Of a stretch of 64,000 bases of DNA, positions 8,596 to 17,290 are shown piece after piece. The DNA is from Janthinobacterium sp. TB1-E2 (GTDB taxonomy: Bacteria > Pseudomonadota > Gammaproteobacteria > Burkholderiales > Burkholderiaceae_D). Location: assembly GCF_036885605.1 (NCBI RefSeq), contig NZ_CP142523.1:6076001-6140000 (forward strand). The letters run 5' to 3'. The notes below the pieces were generated by a model. It saw only the letters and a program-made list of their open reading frames with translations. It made no database searches and was not told the DNA's origin. The stretch's first letter is position 1; the number at the start of each line of letters is the position of its first letter. Made by a program: the position numbers and the translations under genes.

Positions 8596-9604
8596 TTTGA
8601 ACATGCCGCCGTGCATGCATCCGCGTATCCAGCGCAGCGGAAAGGTGTACTACTACATGTACACCAAGGACAAACCGCGTAAGGAAATTCCACTTGGGCC
8701 AGACTTCATCCTGGCCCTAAAAAAATATGCTGAGCTGAACCTCGTGGTAGAGCATATTGCCAACGCGACGTTCTCCGATGTGGAAACACGCTACCTGGTC
8801 GAGGCGGTCCCAAAACTCGCCGCCAGTTCAGCGCGCATGTACCGGTCAGACATCAAGCACCTGCTGGCAGCCTTTTCCGAGGCCCCGCTTGAGCAGATCA
8901 AGCCGATGCACATTCGGCAGTTCTTAGATGACCACGCCGACAAGCCGACCACAGCTAACCGTTGCAAACGGGTTTTCTCCACCATGTGGAACCATGCGCG
9001 CGGCTGGGGCTACACTGACCTGCCGAACCCTTGCGAGGGCATCCAAGGCCACTCACTGGCAAAGCGTACCGTCTACATTACGGATGCAGTGTTCTCTGCT
9101 GTACGCATGCACGGCAGCGCGCCGCTACGGGATGCGATGGACTTGGCTTACCTGACTGGCCAGCGTCCAGCGGATGCATTGCGCATGACTGAACAAGACA
9201 TCATTGAAGGGCACCTAGTCATTACGCAAGAGAAAACCAAGCAGCCGCTGCGCATCACCATCACCGGAGAGCTGGCCAAGCTAATGGAACGCATCCGAAT
9301 GCGCAAAGCAACGCACAAGATCGTGACGGGTGCGCTGCTGACCAATATTCACGGCAAACGCCTAACCGCGCCAGCGCTTCGCACGCACTTTGACGCGGCA
9401 AAAAAACGGGCGGCCAAGCATGTACCGGAGCTGGCTCAGGACATCATGGCATTTTGGTTCTACGACCTGCGCGCGAAGGCTGCTGATGATACTTCGGATG
9501 ACCGCGGCGACCAGGCGGCCAGCGATCTTTTGGGACACGACAGCGTGAAGACAACCCAACGGCACTACTTGCGACGAGGAAAGATTGTGGCACCCACGAA
9601 GTAG
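8573..9604 (+). CDS. Tyrosine-type phage integrase
   Basis: 343 aa. The catalytic residues of the tyrosine recombinase fold are visible: Arg198 in TGQRPADALRM, Lys221 in QEKTKQP, Arg300 in FYDLRAKAAD (Tyr replaces the usual His of the HxLR box), His322 in LLGHDSVKTT and the nucleophile Tyr332 in QRHY. An N-terminal Arm-type domain and a core-binding SAM-like segment (about 70-150) precede. It should integrate or excise the element by strand exchange at att sites. It points toward the tRNA-Gly gene 1.2 kb away, a plausible attachment site. It appears intact although most of the prophage is gone. Confidence 0.9.
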   Translation: MGRRNTRNLNMPPCMHPRIQRSGKVYYYMYTKDKPRKEIPLGPDFILALKKYAELNLVVEHIANATFSDVETRYLVEAVPKLAASSARMYRSDIKHLLAAFSEAPLEQIKPMHIRQFLDDHADKPTTANRCKRVFSTMWNHARGWGYTDLPNPCEGIQGHSLAKRTVYITDAVFSAVRMHGSAPLRDAMDLAYLTGQRPADALRMTEQDIIEGHLVITQEKTKQPLRITITGELAKLMERIRMRKATHKIVTGALLTNIHGKRLTAPALRTHFDAAKKRAAKHVPELAQDIMAFWFYDLRAKAADDTSDDRGDQAASDLLGHDSVKTTQRHYLRRGKIVAPTK

Positions 9605-9664
9605 AATTCAAGGTTGACTAACTAAGAATAAAACTATTCTCAGCGTTCCCTCAACCTTGAATTC
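9604..9664. terminator. 14-bp inverted repeat between convergent genes
   Basis: GAATTCAAGGTTGA (9604-9617) pairs perfectly with 9651-9664, and AGAATA/TATTCT (9625-9630 and 9635-9640) forms an inner hairpin. It lies between the integrase and the convergent protease gene, the usual place for a bidirectional terminator. There is no T-run, so termination is uncertain. An att-associated palindrome is an alternative. Confidence 0.45.
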
Positions 9665-9695
9665 GCATCAAAATTATCGAAAGAACGATACCTGT

Positions 9696-10499
9696 TTATC
9701 CGGCACTTCGACTCTGCAGATATGTTCTGGCTTCTTTTAAAAATTCTTGAATATCATCCGCAGTCATAAAGATTGTTTTGGCATCAACAGTGCATGTCAC
9801 ACCTAGATGAGCATCCTCTCCTTGAAGGGTAGCTTTCATGCATGCCTGTTGTTTTTGAGGGGAGCCGGTCCCGCTTGCCTGAATGTCCATTCGACTTACG
9901 ATACCTGCAAGACAGCCAGATTTTCCCTGATAAACGGGGCTACCAGATATGCCATGACTAAGAAGCGCCGTTGTCGAATTGGACCAAGTTTTCCCCTTAT
10001 ACATAACCGTGCCTGCTGGGGAGGCGTAAGTTTGATAAACCGAGTCGCGGGAAGGGATATAAAGTTGCGCGCCAACCGGCTCTACGTCTGCACAAATCTT
10101 AGGCGGGACAACCTTTGTCAGCGAGGCAGGGAACGATGTCTGATCAATTTTCAGCAATAGCAGATCGTTGTGGGGCGGCTGGCCGTGGAAAACAACGTCA
10201 GCCTTCACTTTTTGGCCGTGGACAGTCACAAATATTGGATCAGCTGGTGACTTTACTCCTAGAAAAATATGCGCCGCAGTAAGAACCTGACCATCACCTA
10301 ACCACACCCCACCGCCCGATGATGTTGCGCCATCAGTAACAACCTCAATCTCAACAAAAGGAGATTTCTCCGACATCAAATCCGAGGGAAAAACCAGGGA
10401 CGCGTTATCAGGAAGAGATGGGCCATGACTACGCGCAGCACAACTTGCCAGCGTCATCAAACATACTATTACGAGTGCCTTCTTCATTATATTGCTCAT
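9696..10499 (-). CDS. Trypsin-like serine protease, predicted lipoprotein
   Basis: 267 aa from the ATG at 10499, which has AAGGAAG upstream. A lipoprotein signal (MKKALVIVCLMTLASC) ends in a lipobox with Cys20. The trypsin-like fold is indicated by GGGVWLGDGQVLTAAH (His77), NDLLLLKI (Asp112) and GISGSPV (Ser185), a complete triad. The product should be anchored in the periplasm or outer membrane. It sits alone between the integrase and the tRNA, in AT-richer sequence than the core genes, so it is probably cargo of the integrated element. Substrate unknown. Similar single-domain proteases occur as HtrA-like stress proteases, but no PDZ domain is present. Confidence 0.75.
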   Translation of the reverse strand: MSNIMKKALVIVCLMTLASCAARSHGPSLPDNASLVFPSDLMSEKSPFVEIEVVTDGATSSGGGVWLGDGQVLTAAHIFLGVKSPADPIFVTVHGQKVKADVVFHGQPPHNDLLLLKIDQTSFPASLTKVVPPKICADVEPVGAQLYIPSRDSVYQTYASPAGTVMYKGKTWSNSTTALLSHGISGSPVYQGKSGCLAGIVSRMDIQASGTGSPQKQQACMKATLQGEDAHLGVTCTVDAKTIFMTADDIQEFLKEARTYLQSRSAG

Positions 10500-10756
10500 A
10501 TCTTCCTTAAGATCCAGATCGTGCTGTTTGTCCGATTCCTCGGCATATGGCCCCTCGCTATCATTTGTTCGCTTTTGACAACAGGAACTCAAGAGGATAG
10601 CAAATTGCCTGCAGGGAAAAGTCACGTATTGTCACCCCAGAACTGCTACTCGATGTCGGAAAAAAGAAGATGATAGACGGCAACTGTCCCTGAGACATCG
10701 TTACCTCAAAGGTTGCGAATGATAGCTTTGTGGAGCGGCGGAGGCCTTGAGGAGCA

Positions 10757-10783
10757 GCGGAAACAAGTTTTCCGCCGTTTTTC
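10757..10783 (+). terminator. Terminator-like hairpin facing the tRNA
   Basis: GCGGAAA (10757-10763), a five-base loop and TTTCCGC (10769-10775) are followed by CGTTTTT on the plus strand. It lies next to the tRNA 3' end but in the orientation that would stop plus-strand transcripts. No plus-strand gene precedes it closely, so it may be left from the element or act on antisense transcription. Confidence 0.45.
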
Positions 10784-10785
10784 AT

Positions 10786-10859
10786 TGGAGCGGGTGAAGG
10801 GAATCGAACCCTCGTCGTAAGCTTGGGAAGCTTCTGCTCTACCATTGAGCTACACCCGC
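10786..10859 (-). tRNA. tRNA-Gly (anticodon CCC)
   Basis: Reading the minus strand from 10859, GCGGGTG pairs with CACCCGC, followed by T and an encoded CCA. The D-arm is GCTC/GAGC, the anticodon loop TTCCCAA gives anticodon CCC, and the T-loop is TTCGATT. Total 74 bases. Bases 27 and 43 form a G-A mismatch at the base of the anticodon stem. tRNA 3' ends are common integration sites, and this one faces the integrase-bearing island. Confidence 0.95.
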
Positions 10860-10868
10860 GAAGCCTGC

Positions 10869-10898
10869 ATTTTACGCGCGATGGCAAGGAGTTGGCAA
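10869..10898 (-). promoter_or_regulatory. Putative sigma70 promoter of tRNA-Gly
   Basis: On the minus strand a -35 TTGCCA (10898-10893), 18-base spacer and -10 TAAAAT (10874-10869) lie about ten bases before the tRNA 5' end. The GC-rich bases just after the -10 resemble a stringent discriminator. Confidence 0.45.
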
Positions 10899-11157
10899 AC
10901 TTGTGCGGCTCGTTCGAACTCGTCAGGAATTCTCGCGACATGTGACAAAACGCATAGGCAACCACATCGGCACGATAGCGGTTTGTTGATAGAGAACAAC
11001 ATCGCGGTTTATCAGACACCGTGAATAACTTGGTATACAGCTAAAATAGAATAAATTATTGTTACCGTGAACTGTGTGGCGCAGACTAGCAGGAGAAATG
11101 TTGCTACAATCGCGTGACAGTTTGGCATTCCCGCTGTTCAACCTAAAAGGATATCCC

Positions 11158-11397
11158 ATGAAGAAAATTCTGATCGCTTCGGCAATCCTGTGCTTCGCTT
11201 CCGCACAAGCCATGGCTCAATCGGCCCCAGCTCCTGCACCAGCAGCAGCTGCACCAGCAGCTGGCGCAGCTGCCGGCACCACCGTTGCCGGCCTGAGCGT
11301 CAGCACCATGATCGCAATCGGCGCAGCAGTTGCCGTTGTGGCCGGTGCCGCCAGCTCGGATTCGACTACCGCGCACACGACCCCAACCCACCATTAA
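11158..11397 (+). CDS. YjbE/GfcA-like small exported protein of a capsule/EPS system
   Basis: 79 aa from the ATG at 11158 with AAAGGA upstream. A clean signal peptide (MKKILIASAILCFASAQAMA) is followed by an Ala/Pro-rich stretch, a hydrophobic AGLSVSTMIAIGAAVAVVAG segment and a Ser/Thr/His-rich tail. E. coli YjbE and GfcA, which stand first in the yjbEFGH and gfcABCDE operons, share this layout. A YjbH protein lies at the other end of the same locus, which supports the link. Ends before a strong terminator, so it is a monocistronic unit. Role in polysaccharide secretion is inferred from the context. Confidence 0.6.
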   Translation: MKKILIASAILCFASAQAMAQSAPAPAPAAAAPAAGAAAGTTVAGLSVSTMIAIGAAVAVVAGAASSDSTTAHTTPTHH

Positions 11398-11513
11398 TAC
11401 CTGGCTGCCCAGGCAGCGACAGGTAGGTCCATTCTGCAGCTTGATCTCAAGCCGAAAGATGAAGGCCTGGTACCGCAATAGTTGACATACTCAAATATCT
11501 TAGCTATTGCAAT

Positions 11514-11546
11514 AAAAGCCCTTTTCATTTGAAAACGGGCTTTTTT
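11514..11546 (+). terminator. Rho-independent terminator
   Basis: AAAAGCCC (11514-11521) pairs with GGGCTTTT (11537-11544), with a TTTTC/GAAAA inner extension and a T-run. It closes the small exported-protein gene. The symmetric A and T runs allow bidirectional action. Confidence 0.85.
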
Positions 11547-11698
11547 ACTTTTTATCCAACATCAAAAAGATTGGCAGCAGTCTTTCTGCTGTGTACGAAT
11601 GATGACATATCGTATGATCACGCCTGCGATCCTCATCCATTTCTTAAGAGATCCGCTTTCATGCCATTGACATATCCCACGCCATCGCTACAGTTGCC

Positions 11699-12058
11699 AT
11701 GAAGAACCAATCTTTCTTCAAGCGCATGGGATTTGCTCTGCAAGGAATAAGCGCCGCCTTCCGCCTGGAATCGAGCTTTCGCCTGCAATGCCTGGCTGCC
11801 TTGATGGTACTCATCGTGCTCTGCTGGTACAAACCTTCCTTGCTGTGGTGGGCTCTGCTATTGCTCAATTGTGGCCTGATTCTGGCTGCGGAATTGTTTA
11901 ACACCGCGCTGGAGCACCTGATCGATCACTTGCATCCGTCGCTGCATCCGAGCATCAAGATTGCCAAGGACTGTGCAGCGGGAGCAGTATTGCTCCTCAG
12001 TTTGACGGCCGTGTGCGTATTTGTTGCTTTTTTGCTTGAAAACGTTGCGTACCAATAA
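11699..12058 (+). CDS. dgkA: Diacylglycerol kinase (DgkA family)
   Basis: 119 aa, the usual DgkA length. The family signature AAELFNTALEHLID...IAKDCAAGAVLL is present, with Glu and Asn of the active site. Three hydrophobic segments are visible (about 35-50, 52-70, 95-115). The enzyme phosphorylates diacylglycerol, released in envelope glycan biosynthesis, to phosphatidate in the inner membrane. No clear ribosome site precedes the ATG. It stands between the YjbE-like gene and manC; an undecaprenol-kinase-like role in the polysaccharide pathway is possible but not shown. Confidence 0.9.
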   Translation: MKNQSFFKRMGFALQGISAAFRLESSFRLQCLAALMVLIVLCWYKPSLLWWALLLLNCGLILAAELFNTALEHLIDHLHPSLHPSIKIAKDCAAGAVLLLSLTAVCVFVAFLLENVAYQ

Positions 12059-12158
12059 GAATACAGGGGCAGCAAACTACAATACTGGACGCGCTAAAGT
12101 GCGTGTCGTTGATTCTATAGCGTCGAAAGAGAGTACAAAGATTCTTGTAATTTATTAA

Positions 12159-12181
12159 AATATTGCCCCATCGACAATATT
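12159..12181. promoter_or_regulatory. Inverted repeat in the leader of the polysaccharide operon
   Basis: AATATTG (12159-12165), nine bases, CAATATT (12175-12181). It lies in the 234-base AT-rich gap before manC, which otherwise shows no gene. It could be an operator for the plus-strand sugar-nucleotide operon; the regulator is unknown. Confidence 0.3.
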
Positions 12182-12292
12182 AATTTTTTGCCAGTACGTA
12201 TGCCACCGTATCCGAGCGCGGCAACCAAGCAAGTTTTAATACATGTCAAATGATGAATGACTCAGCTCTATCCAATTTACAATGATGCATAA

Positions 12293-13711
12293 ATGACTAT
12301 CTCCCTCGTACCAGTGATTCTTTGCGGCGGTTCCGGCACACGTTTATGGCCGCTTTCACGGGAGGCGTTCCCAAAGCAGTTTCTGCGCTTGTCCACTCAA
12401 GGCAGCATGCTGCAACAAACGCTGCAGCGCCTGGCAGGCATTGATACTGTGTCGCCAGCACTACTGGTATGCAACGAATCCTCGCGTTTCATTGTCGCAG
12501 AACAAGTGCGTGAAATCGGCCTGGAAAATAGCCGCATGTTACTTGAACCCATGCGCCGCAATACGGCGCCGGCGATCGCCTCAGCCGCCTTGCATGCGAT
12601 GGAGAACGGCGAAGATCCACTCTTGCTGGTGCTGCCATCGGATCACGTCATACTGGATACCCCGGCTTTCCATCGCGCGATCGCGCTGGCACGCACGGCT
12701 GCTGAAGCAGGTAATTTGCTGACTTTTGGCATCACGCCAACGGGACCAGAAACAGGATACGGCTATATCCGCGCCGAAGGCATGGCAACCGGGCAGATCC
12801 AGCGCGTACTTGAATTCGTCGAAAAGCCGGCCCTGGCGCTTGCAGAACAATATATTGCCAGCGGCGATTACTTCTGGAACAGCGGCATGTTCCTGTTCCG
12901 CGCCAGCCGTTACCTGGAAGAGCTTGAGCGTTTCCAACCTGCCGTACTGGCCGCTTGCCGCGCTGCCATTGCCGCCGCGAAGAGCGACCTTGACTTCATT
13001 CGCCTGGACAAGGATGCCTACGCTGCCAGTCCCGATATCGCCGTCGACTACGCCGTCATGGAGCGCACCAGCCATGCCTCGACCATCGCCCTCGATGCGG
13101 GCTGGAATGATATCGGCTCATGGAAAGCCGTACTCGATGTGGCGGAAAAGGATGCCAGCCAGAATAGCACCCACGGCGATGTACTGATCCAGGATTGCAA
13201 CGATTGCCTGGTGCACAGCGGTAGCCGCCTGGTCACCGCCATCGGTATGCGCAATACCGTGATCGTCGAAACAGCCGATGCCGTGCTGGTCATGGATGCG
13301 GATCAGGCACAACAAACGAAATCCATGGTCGCGCAACTGATCGCCAGGGAACGCCCCGAAGCCACCATGCACCGTGAAGTCTTCCGTCCGTGGGGTTCCT
13401 ATGATTCCATCGGCAATGGCGACCGCTTCCAGGTCAAGCGGATTACGGTCAAGCCTGGCGCCAAGCTGTCATTGCAAATGCATCACCACCGCGCCGAGCA
13501 CTGGATCGTGGTATCGGGCACTGCCCAGATCACCAATGGCGACAAGGAATATTTGCTGACCGAAAACCAGTCCACCTACATCCCCCTCGGCGTTGTCCAT
13601 TCTCTGGCCAACCCAGGCAAGCTACCGCTGGAATTGATTGAAATTCAATCAGGCAGCTACCTTGGGGAAGACGATATTGTCCGCTTTGAAGACCGCTACG
13701 GCCGCGCTTGA
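12293..13711 (+). CDS. manC: Mannose-1-phosphate guanylyltransferase / mannose-6-phosphate isomerase
   Basis: 472 aa, the standard bifunctional size. The N-terminal nucleotidyltransferase has the signature ILCGGSGTRLWPLSRE..PKQF and FVEKP (active-site Lys). The C-terminal cupin-type isomerase part shows RPWGSYDSI, GAKLSLQMHHHRAEHW (metal His) and the end motif EIQSGSYLGEDDIVRFEDRYGR. It supplies GDP-mannose from mannose-1-phosphate and links to fructose-6-phosphate. First gene of the plus-strand sugar block. No phosphomannomutase gene is present in the window. Confidence 0.93.
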   Translation: MTISLVPVILCGGSGTRLWPLSREAFPKQFLRLSTQGSMLQQTLQRLAGIDTVSPALLVCNESSRFIVAEQVREIGLENSRMLLEPMRRNTAPAIASAALHAMENGEDPLLLVLPSDHVILDTPAFHRAIALARTAAEAGNLLTFGITPTGPETGYGYIRAEGMATGQIQRVLEFVEKPALALAEQYIASGDYFWNSGMFLFRASRYLEELERFQPAVLAACRAAIAAAKSDLDFIRLDKDAYAASPDIAVDYAVMERTSHASTIALDAGWNDIGSWKAVLDVAEKDASQNSTHGDVLIQDCNDCLVHSGSRLVTAIGMRNTVIVETADAVLVMDADQAQQTKSMVAQLIARERPEATMHREVFRPWGSYDSIGNGDRFQVKRITVKPGAKLSLQMHHHRAEHWIVVSGTAQITNGDKEYLLTENQSTYIPLGVVHSLANPGKLPLELIEIQSGSYLGEDDIVRFEDRYGRA

Positions 13712-13790
13712 CTCATCAGATACGTCATCACCACGCAGTCGGCATCGCAAAAAAATTCACACTGAAGTTTATAAGGTTTAGCAAGTCATC

Positions 13791-15254
13791 ATGAAACCAA
13801 TCGAAGGCATCTTTGTACAAGAAGTGAAATGGTATTGCAGCAATAGGGCAGAAAAATATTTTCTCACCTTTGCCGATGCACTTGCCATGTTCATGGCATT
13901 CTGGTTTGCTGGCAAATGGATCCTCGATGCCACCGACTTGAACAGCTTCGGGCTGGATAGCTCGCGCCTGCTCAGTTACAGCCTGCTATCTCTGGTCACT
14001 GTGGCTATCTTCAAGCTGAAGGGGCATCATGCCAAGCGCCGTCCGTACTCGAATGAAATCAAGGAACTCCTGAAGATCGTCATGGTCATGGGCTTGATCG
14101 ATGCTGCCCTGGTCTTCCTCGACAAGCGCGACTCCTCACGCGAGGCACTGCTGGCTACCTGGCTGCTGGTGCCATGCTGTGTCTTGCTGCTGCGTGGCAT
14201 GATCAAATACCTGCTGATGAAAGCTGGCGGCTGGATACGGCCCATGGTCATCATCGGATGGGGTGACAACGCCTTGCAAACAGCACGCGCTTTCGATGAG
14301 GAAGCGTTAATGGGCTACCGCCTGATTGCGTTCCTGATCCCCGAAGGTCAAGGCCGCCTCGAACATCGTTATGTCAACCGCAGCAAGCAAATTGTGCCCT
14401 GCATTCAGCTGGGCGAAAAACCGGAACAAACGCTTAAACTGCTGGGCGACCCACATACGGTTGTCGCCCTGGAGCAAGGCGGCATCGACGCTTATCAGGG
14501 CATGATCCAGCAGGTCAGCCGTTGCGTTGCCAATATGCAAGTAGTACCTGCCGTCCGTGGACTTCCCCTGTACGGCATGGAAGTGAACCATTTCTTTGCA
14601 CATGAAGTGCTGCTGCTGACCATGCGCAATAACCTGGCGCGGCCAGGCTTGCAGCTGATTAAACGCTGCTTTGATCTGATAGCCTCGGTCGGCGTACTGA
14701 TCATCGGCGCCCCCGTCTTGCTGTGGATCGCAGCCAAGGTCATGGCATCGGGCCGTCCCATCTTCTACGGCCACAAACGCGTAGGTCAGAATGGCAAGCA
14801 TTTTCTTTGCTACAAGTTCCGCACCATGGCCGTGAATGCCGACGTTTTGCTGAAGGAATTACTGGAACGCGATCCTGAAGCCCGTGCCGAGTGGGACCGT
14901 GATTTCAAACTAAAAAACGACCCGCGCATCACCTCGATCGGCCACTTCCTGCGCCGCACCAGCCTTGATGAACTGCCGCAACTGTGGAACGTACTGAAGG
15001 GCGAAATGAGCCTGGTCGGTCCGCGCCCGGTTGTCGATGCGGAACTGGAGCGCTACGGCAACCAGATCGACTATTATCTTGAGGCGAAACCCGGGGTCAC
15101 AGGCCTATGGCAAGTAAGCGGCAGGAACGACGTGAGCTATGATACGCGCGTTTATCTCGATGCCTGGTACGTCAAGAACTGGTCTCTGTTCAACGACATC
15201 GTCATTCTGCTGAAAACAGTCAAAGTCATCTTCAAGAAGGATGGCGCGTATTAA
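13791..15254 (+). CDS. Undecaprenyl-phosphate hexose-1-phosphate transferase (WbaP-like initiating transferase)
   Basis: 487 aa. N-terminal transmembrane helices (about 25-130) are followed by a CoA-binding-like middle domain. The C-terminal sugar-transferase domain begins with [11 protein letters not shown] and carries [34 protein letters not shown], and [13 protein letters not shown]. The stretch with [25 protein letters not shown] is typical of WbaP-type enzymes. It transfers hexose-1-phosphate (glucose or galactose) to undecaprenyl phosphate at the inner membrane and so starts repeat-unit assembly. The sugar specificity cannot be read from sequence. Confidence 0.9.
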   Translation: MKPIEGIFVQEVKWYCSNRAEKYFLTFADALAMFMAFWFAGKWILDATDLNSFGLDSSRLLSYSLLSLVTVAIFKLKGHHAKRRPYSNEIKELLKIVMVMGLIDAALVFLDKRDSSREALLATWLLVPCCVLLLRGMIKYLLMKAGGWIRPMVIIGWGDNALQTARAFDEEALMGYRLIAFLIPEGQGRLEHRYVNRSKQIVPCIQLGEKPEQTLKLLGDPHTVVALEQGGIDAYQGMIQQVSRCVANMQVVPAVRGLPLYGMEVNHFFAHEVLLLTMRNNLARPGLQLIKRCFDLIASVGVLIIGAPVLLWIAAKVMASGRPIFYGHKRVGQNGKHFLCYKFRTMAVNADVLLKELLERDPEARAEWDRDFKLKNDPRITSIGHFLRRTSLDELPQLWNVLKGEMSLVGPRPVVDAELERYGNQIDYYLEAKPGVTGLWQVSGRNDVSYDTRVYLDAWYVKNWSLFNDIVILLKTVKVIFKKDGAY

Positions 15255-15265
15255 CAAAATATACA

Positions 15266-15288
15266 GTGTAAAATTTGATAATTTACAC
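15266..15288. promoter_or_regulatory. Inverted repeat before rfbB
   Basis: GTGTAAA (15266-15272) and TTTACAC (15282-15288) flank nine AT-rich bases in the 54-base gap between the initiating transferase gene and rfbB. A weak attenuator or an operator are both possible; there is no T-run. Confidence 0.3.
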
Positions 15289-15308
15289 AGCAAGAAAAGG
15301 ATAACAAT

Positions 15309-16388
15309 ATGATCTTAGTTACTGGCGGCGCCGGCTTCATCGGTTCCAATTTTGTACGCGACTGGCTGGCGCTCAACGATGAGCCCGTGGTCAATTTTGA
15401 CAAACTGACCTATGCTGGCAATCTCAGCAATCTGGCCAGTCTGGAGCAAGACCCGCGGCATATCTTCGTACGCGGCGATATTTGCGATACCGCCCACATC
15501 TCCCGCCTGCTGGCCGAACACCAGCCCCGCGCCATCGTGCATTTTGCCGCTGAGAGCCATGTCGATCGCTCGATCCATAGCCCCGGCGAATTCATTTCAA
15601 CCAATGTCAATGGCACTTTCAGCCTACTCGAAGCGGCACGCGCTTACTGGTCTGGTCTGACAGGCGAAGCCAAGGACGGTTTCCGCTTCCTGCACGTCTC
15701 GACCGACGAGGTTTACGGCACCCTGGGACCGGGTGACCCACCATTCACGGAAACAACGCCGTATGCACCAAACAGCCCCTATTCGGCATCGAAAGCGGCG
15801 TCCGATCATCTGGTGCGCGCGTATTTCCATACGTATGGCATGCCGGTGCTCACCACCAACTGCTCGAACAACTATGGCTCCTTCCATTTCCCGGAAAAGC
15901 TGATTCCGCTCATCATCAGCAATGCCCGTGCCGGCAAAGCCTTGCCTATCTATGGCGATGGCATGCAGGTGCGCGACTGGCTGTACGTGGGCGACCATTG
16001 CTCGGCGATCCGCCGCGTCCTGGAAGCAGGACGCCTGGGCGAGGTCTACAACGTCGGCGGCTGGAATGAAATGGCCAACCTGGAAGTCGTCCATACCTTG
16101 TGCGACATCCTCGATACGCTCGATCCCAAGGCATCCGGCAGCTATCGCGAACAAATCACCTATGTGCAGGATCGCCCGGGCCATGACCGCCGCTATGCTA
16201 TCGACGCACGCAAGATCGAGCGCGAACTGGGCTGGAAGCCGGCCGAAACCTTCGCCACCGGCATCCGCAAGACGGTTCAGTGGTACCTGGACAACCAGGC
16301 CTGGGTACGCGATGTGCAGTCGGGCGATTACCTGAAGTGGGTCGAGAAAAACTACGCGGCACGCGAGACGGCCCAGGAGCAAAAATAA
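15309..16388 (+). CDS. rfbB: dTDP-glucose 4,6-dehydratase
   Basis: 359 aa extended SDR enzyme. The NAD site [13 protein letters not shown], the catalytic VSTDEVYG region, and [12 protein letters not shown] (Tyr-x3-Lys) are present, with [18 protein letters not shown] characteristic of RfbB. It converts dTDP-glucose to dTDP-4-keto-6-deoxyglucose. AAGG upstream of the ATG supports the start. The TAA stop shares its last base with the rfbA ATG (TAATG), so the two are coupled. Confidence 0.95.
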   Translation: MILVTGGAGFIGSNFVRDWLALNDEPVVNFDKLTYAGNLSNLASLEQDPRHIFVRGDICDTAHISRLLAEHQPRAIVHFAAESHVDRSIHSPGEFISTNVNGTFSLLEAARAYWSGLTGEAKDGFRFLHVSTDEVYGTLGPGDPPFTETTPYAPNSPYSASKAASDHLVRAYFHTYGMPVLTTNCSNNYGSFHFPEKLIPLIISNARAGKALPIYGDGMQVRDWLYVGDHCSAIRRVLEAGRLGEVYNVGGWNEMANLEVVHTLCDILDTLDPKASGSYREQITYVQDRPGHDRRYAIDARKIERELGWKPAETFATGIRKTVQWYLDNQAWVRDVQSGDYLKWVEKNYAARETAQEQK

Positions 16389-17281
16389 TGGGAACCACCA
16401 TCGAACGCAAGGGCATTATTCTCGCTGGCGGTTCCGGCACGCGCCTGTATCCCGTCACCATGGCCGTATCGAAGCAGCTGCTGCCCGTGTATGACAAGCC
16501 GATGATCTACTATCCGCTGACCACGCTGATGCTGGCCGGCATACGCGACATCCTGATCATTTCCACGCCACAAGATACACCGCGCTTCCACGAGTTACTG
16601 GGTGACGGCAGCCAGTGGGGCATCAAGCTCAGCTACGCCGTGCAGCCGACTCCGGACGGCTTGGCACAGGCGTTCATCATCGGCAAAGAATTTGTCGGCG
16701 ATGCACCGTCGGCCCTAATTCTGGGCGACAACATCTATTACGGCCATGACTTTGAAACGCAGTTGCGCGAAGCCTCGGCACGCACGAGCGGCTCGACCGT
16801 ATTCGCCTATCACGTGCACGATCCGGAACGTTATGGCGTCGTCGATTTCGACGCGCAACGTCGCGCCATCAGCATCGAGGAAAAGCCGCTCAAGCCAAAA
16901 TCGAACTACGCCGTCACCGGCCTGTATTTCTACGACAGCCAGGTGTGCGATATCGCTGCCGGCATTGCCCCGTCAGCACGTGGCGAGCTGGAAATCACGG
17001 ATGTCAACCGCACCTATCTGGAACGCGGGCAATTGAACGTCGAACTGATGGGGCGCGGCATGGCCTGGCTTGATACGGGCACACATGAATCTCTATTGGA
17101 AGCGGGCCAATTCATCGCCACAATCGAGAACCGCCAGGGCTTGAAAGTTGCCTGCCCAGAAGAAATCGCCTACCGTCGCGGTTACATCGACGCGGCCAAG
17201 CTCGAGGCATTGGCGCAACCCTTGAAAAAGAACGCTTACGGCCAATACCTGCTGCGCTTGCTCGAAGAGAAAATATACTAA
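16388..17281 (+). CDS. rfbA: Glucose-1-phosphate thymidylyltransferase
   Basis: 297 aa. The nucleotidyltransferase signature [14 protein letters not shown], the [16 protein letters not shown] motif, LGDNIYYG, and [17 protein letters not shown] are all present. It makes dTDP-glucose from dTTP and glucose-1-phosphate. The ATG at 16388, with AGGAG upstream and one-base overlap with rfbB, is preferred to an in-frame extension starting at 16280. Confidence 0.95.
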   Translation: MGTTIERKGIILAGGSGTRLYPVTMAVSKQLLPVYDKPMIYYPLTTLMLAGIRDILIISTPQDTPRFHELLGDGSQWGIKLSYAVQPTPDGLAQAFIIGKEFVGDAPSALILGDNIYYGHDFETQLREASARTSGSTVFAYHVHDPERYGVVDFDAQRRAISIEEKPLKPKSNYAVTGLYFYDSQVCDIAAGIAPSARGELEITDVNRTYLERGQLNVELMGRGMAWLDTGTHESLLEAGQFIATIENRQGLKVACPEEIAYRRGYIDAAKLEALAQPLKKNAYGQYLLRLLEEKIY

Positions 17282-17290
17282 AGCCTGAAA

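Noticed and set aside
10725-10786. TGGAGCGG copy near the tRNA 3' end as an att repeat
   Set aside because: Only eight bases match the tRNA end. I found no longer duplication of the tRNA 3' sequence within the island, so the other att site, if any, is outside the window.
10561-11019. 152-codon minus-strand frame across the tRNA-Gly
   Set aside because: It runs through a complete tRNA gene and its promoter.
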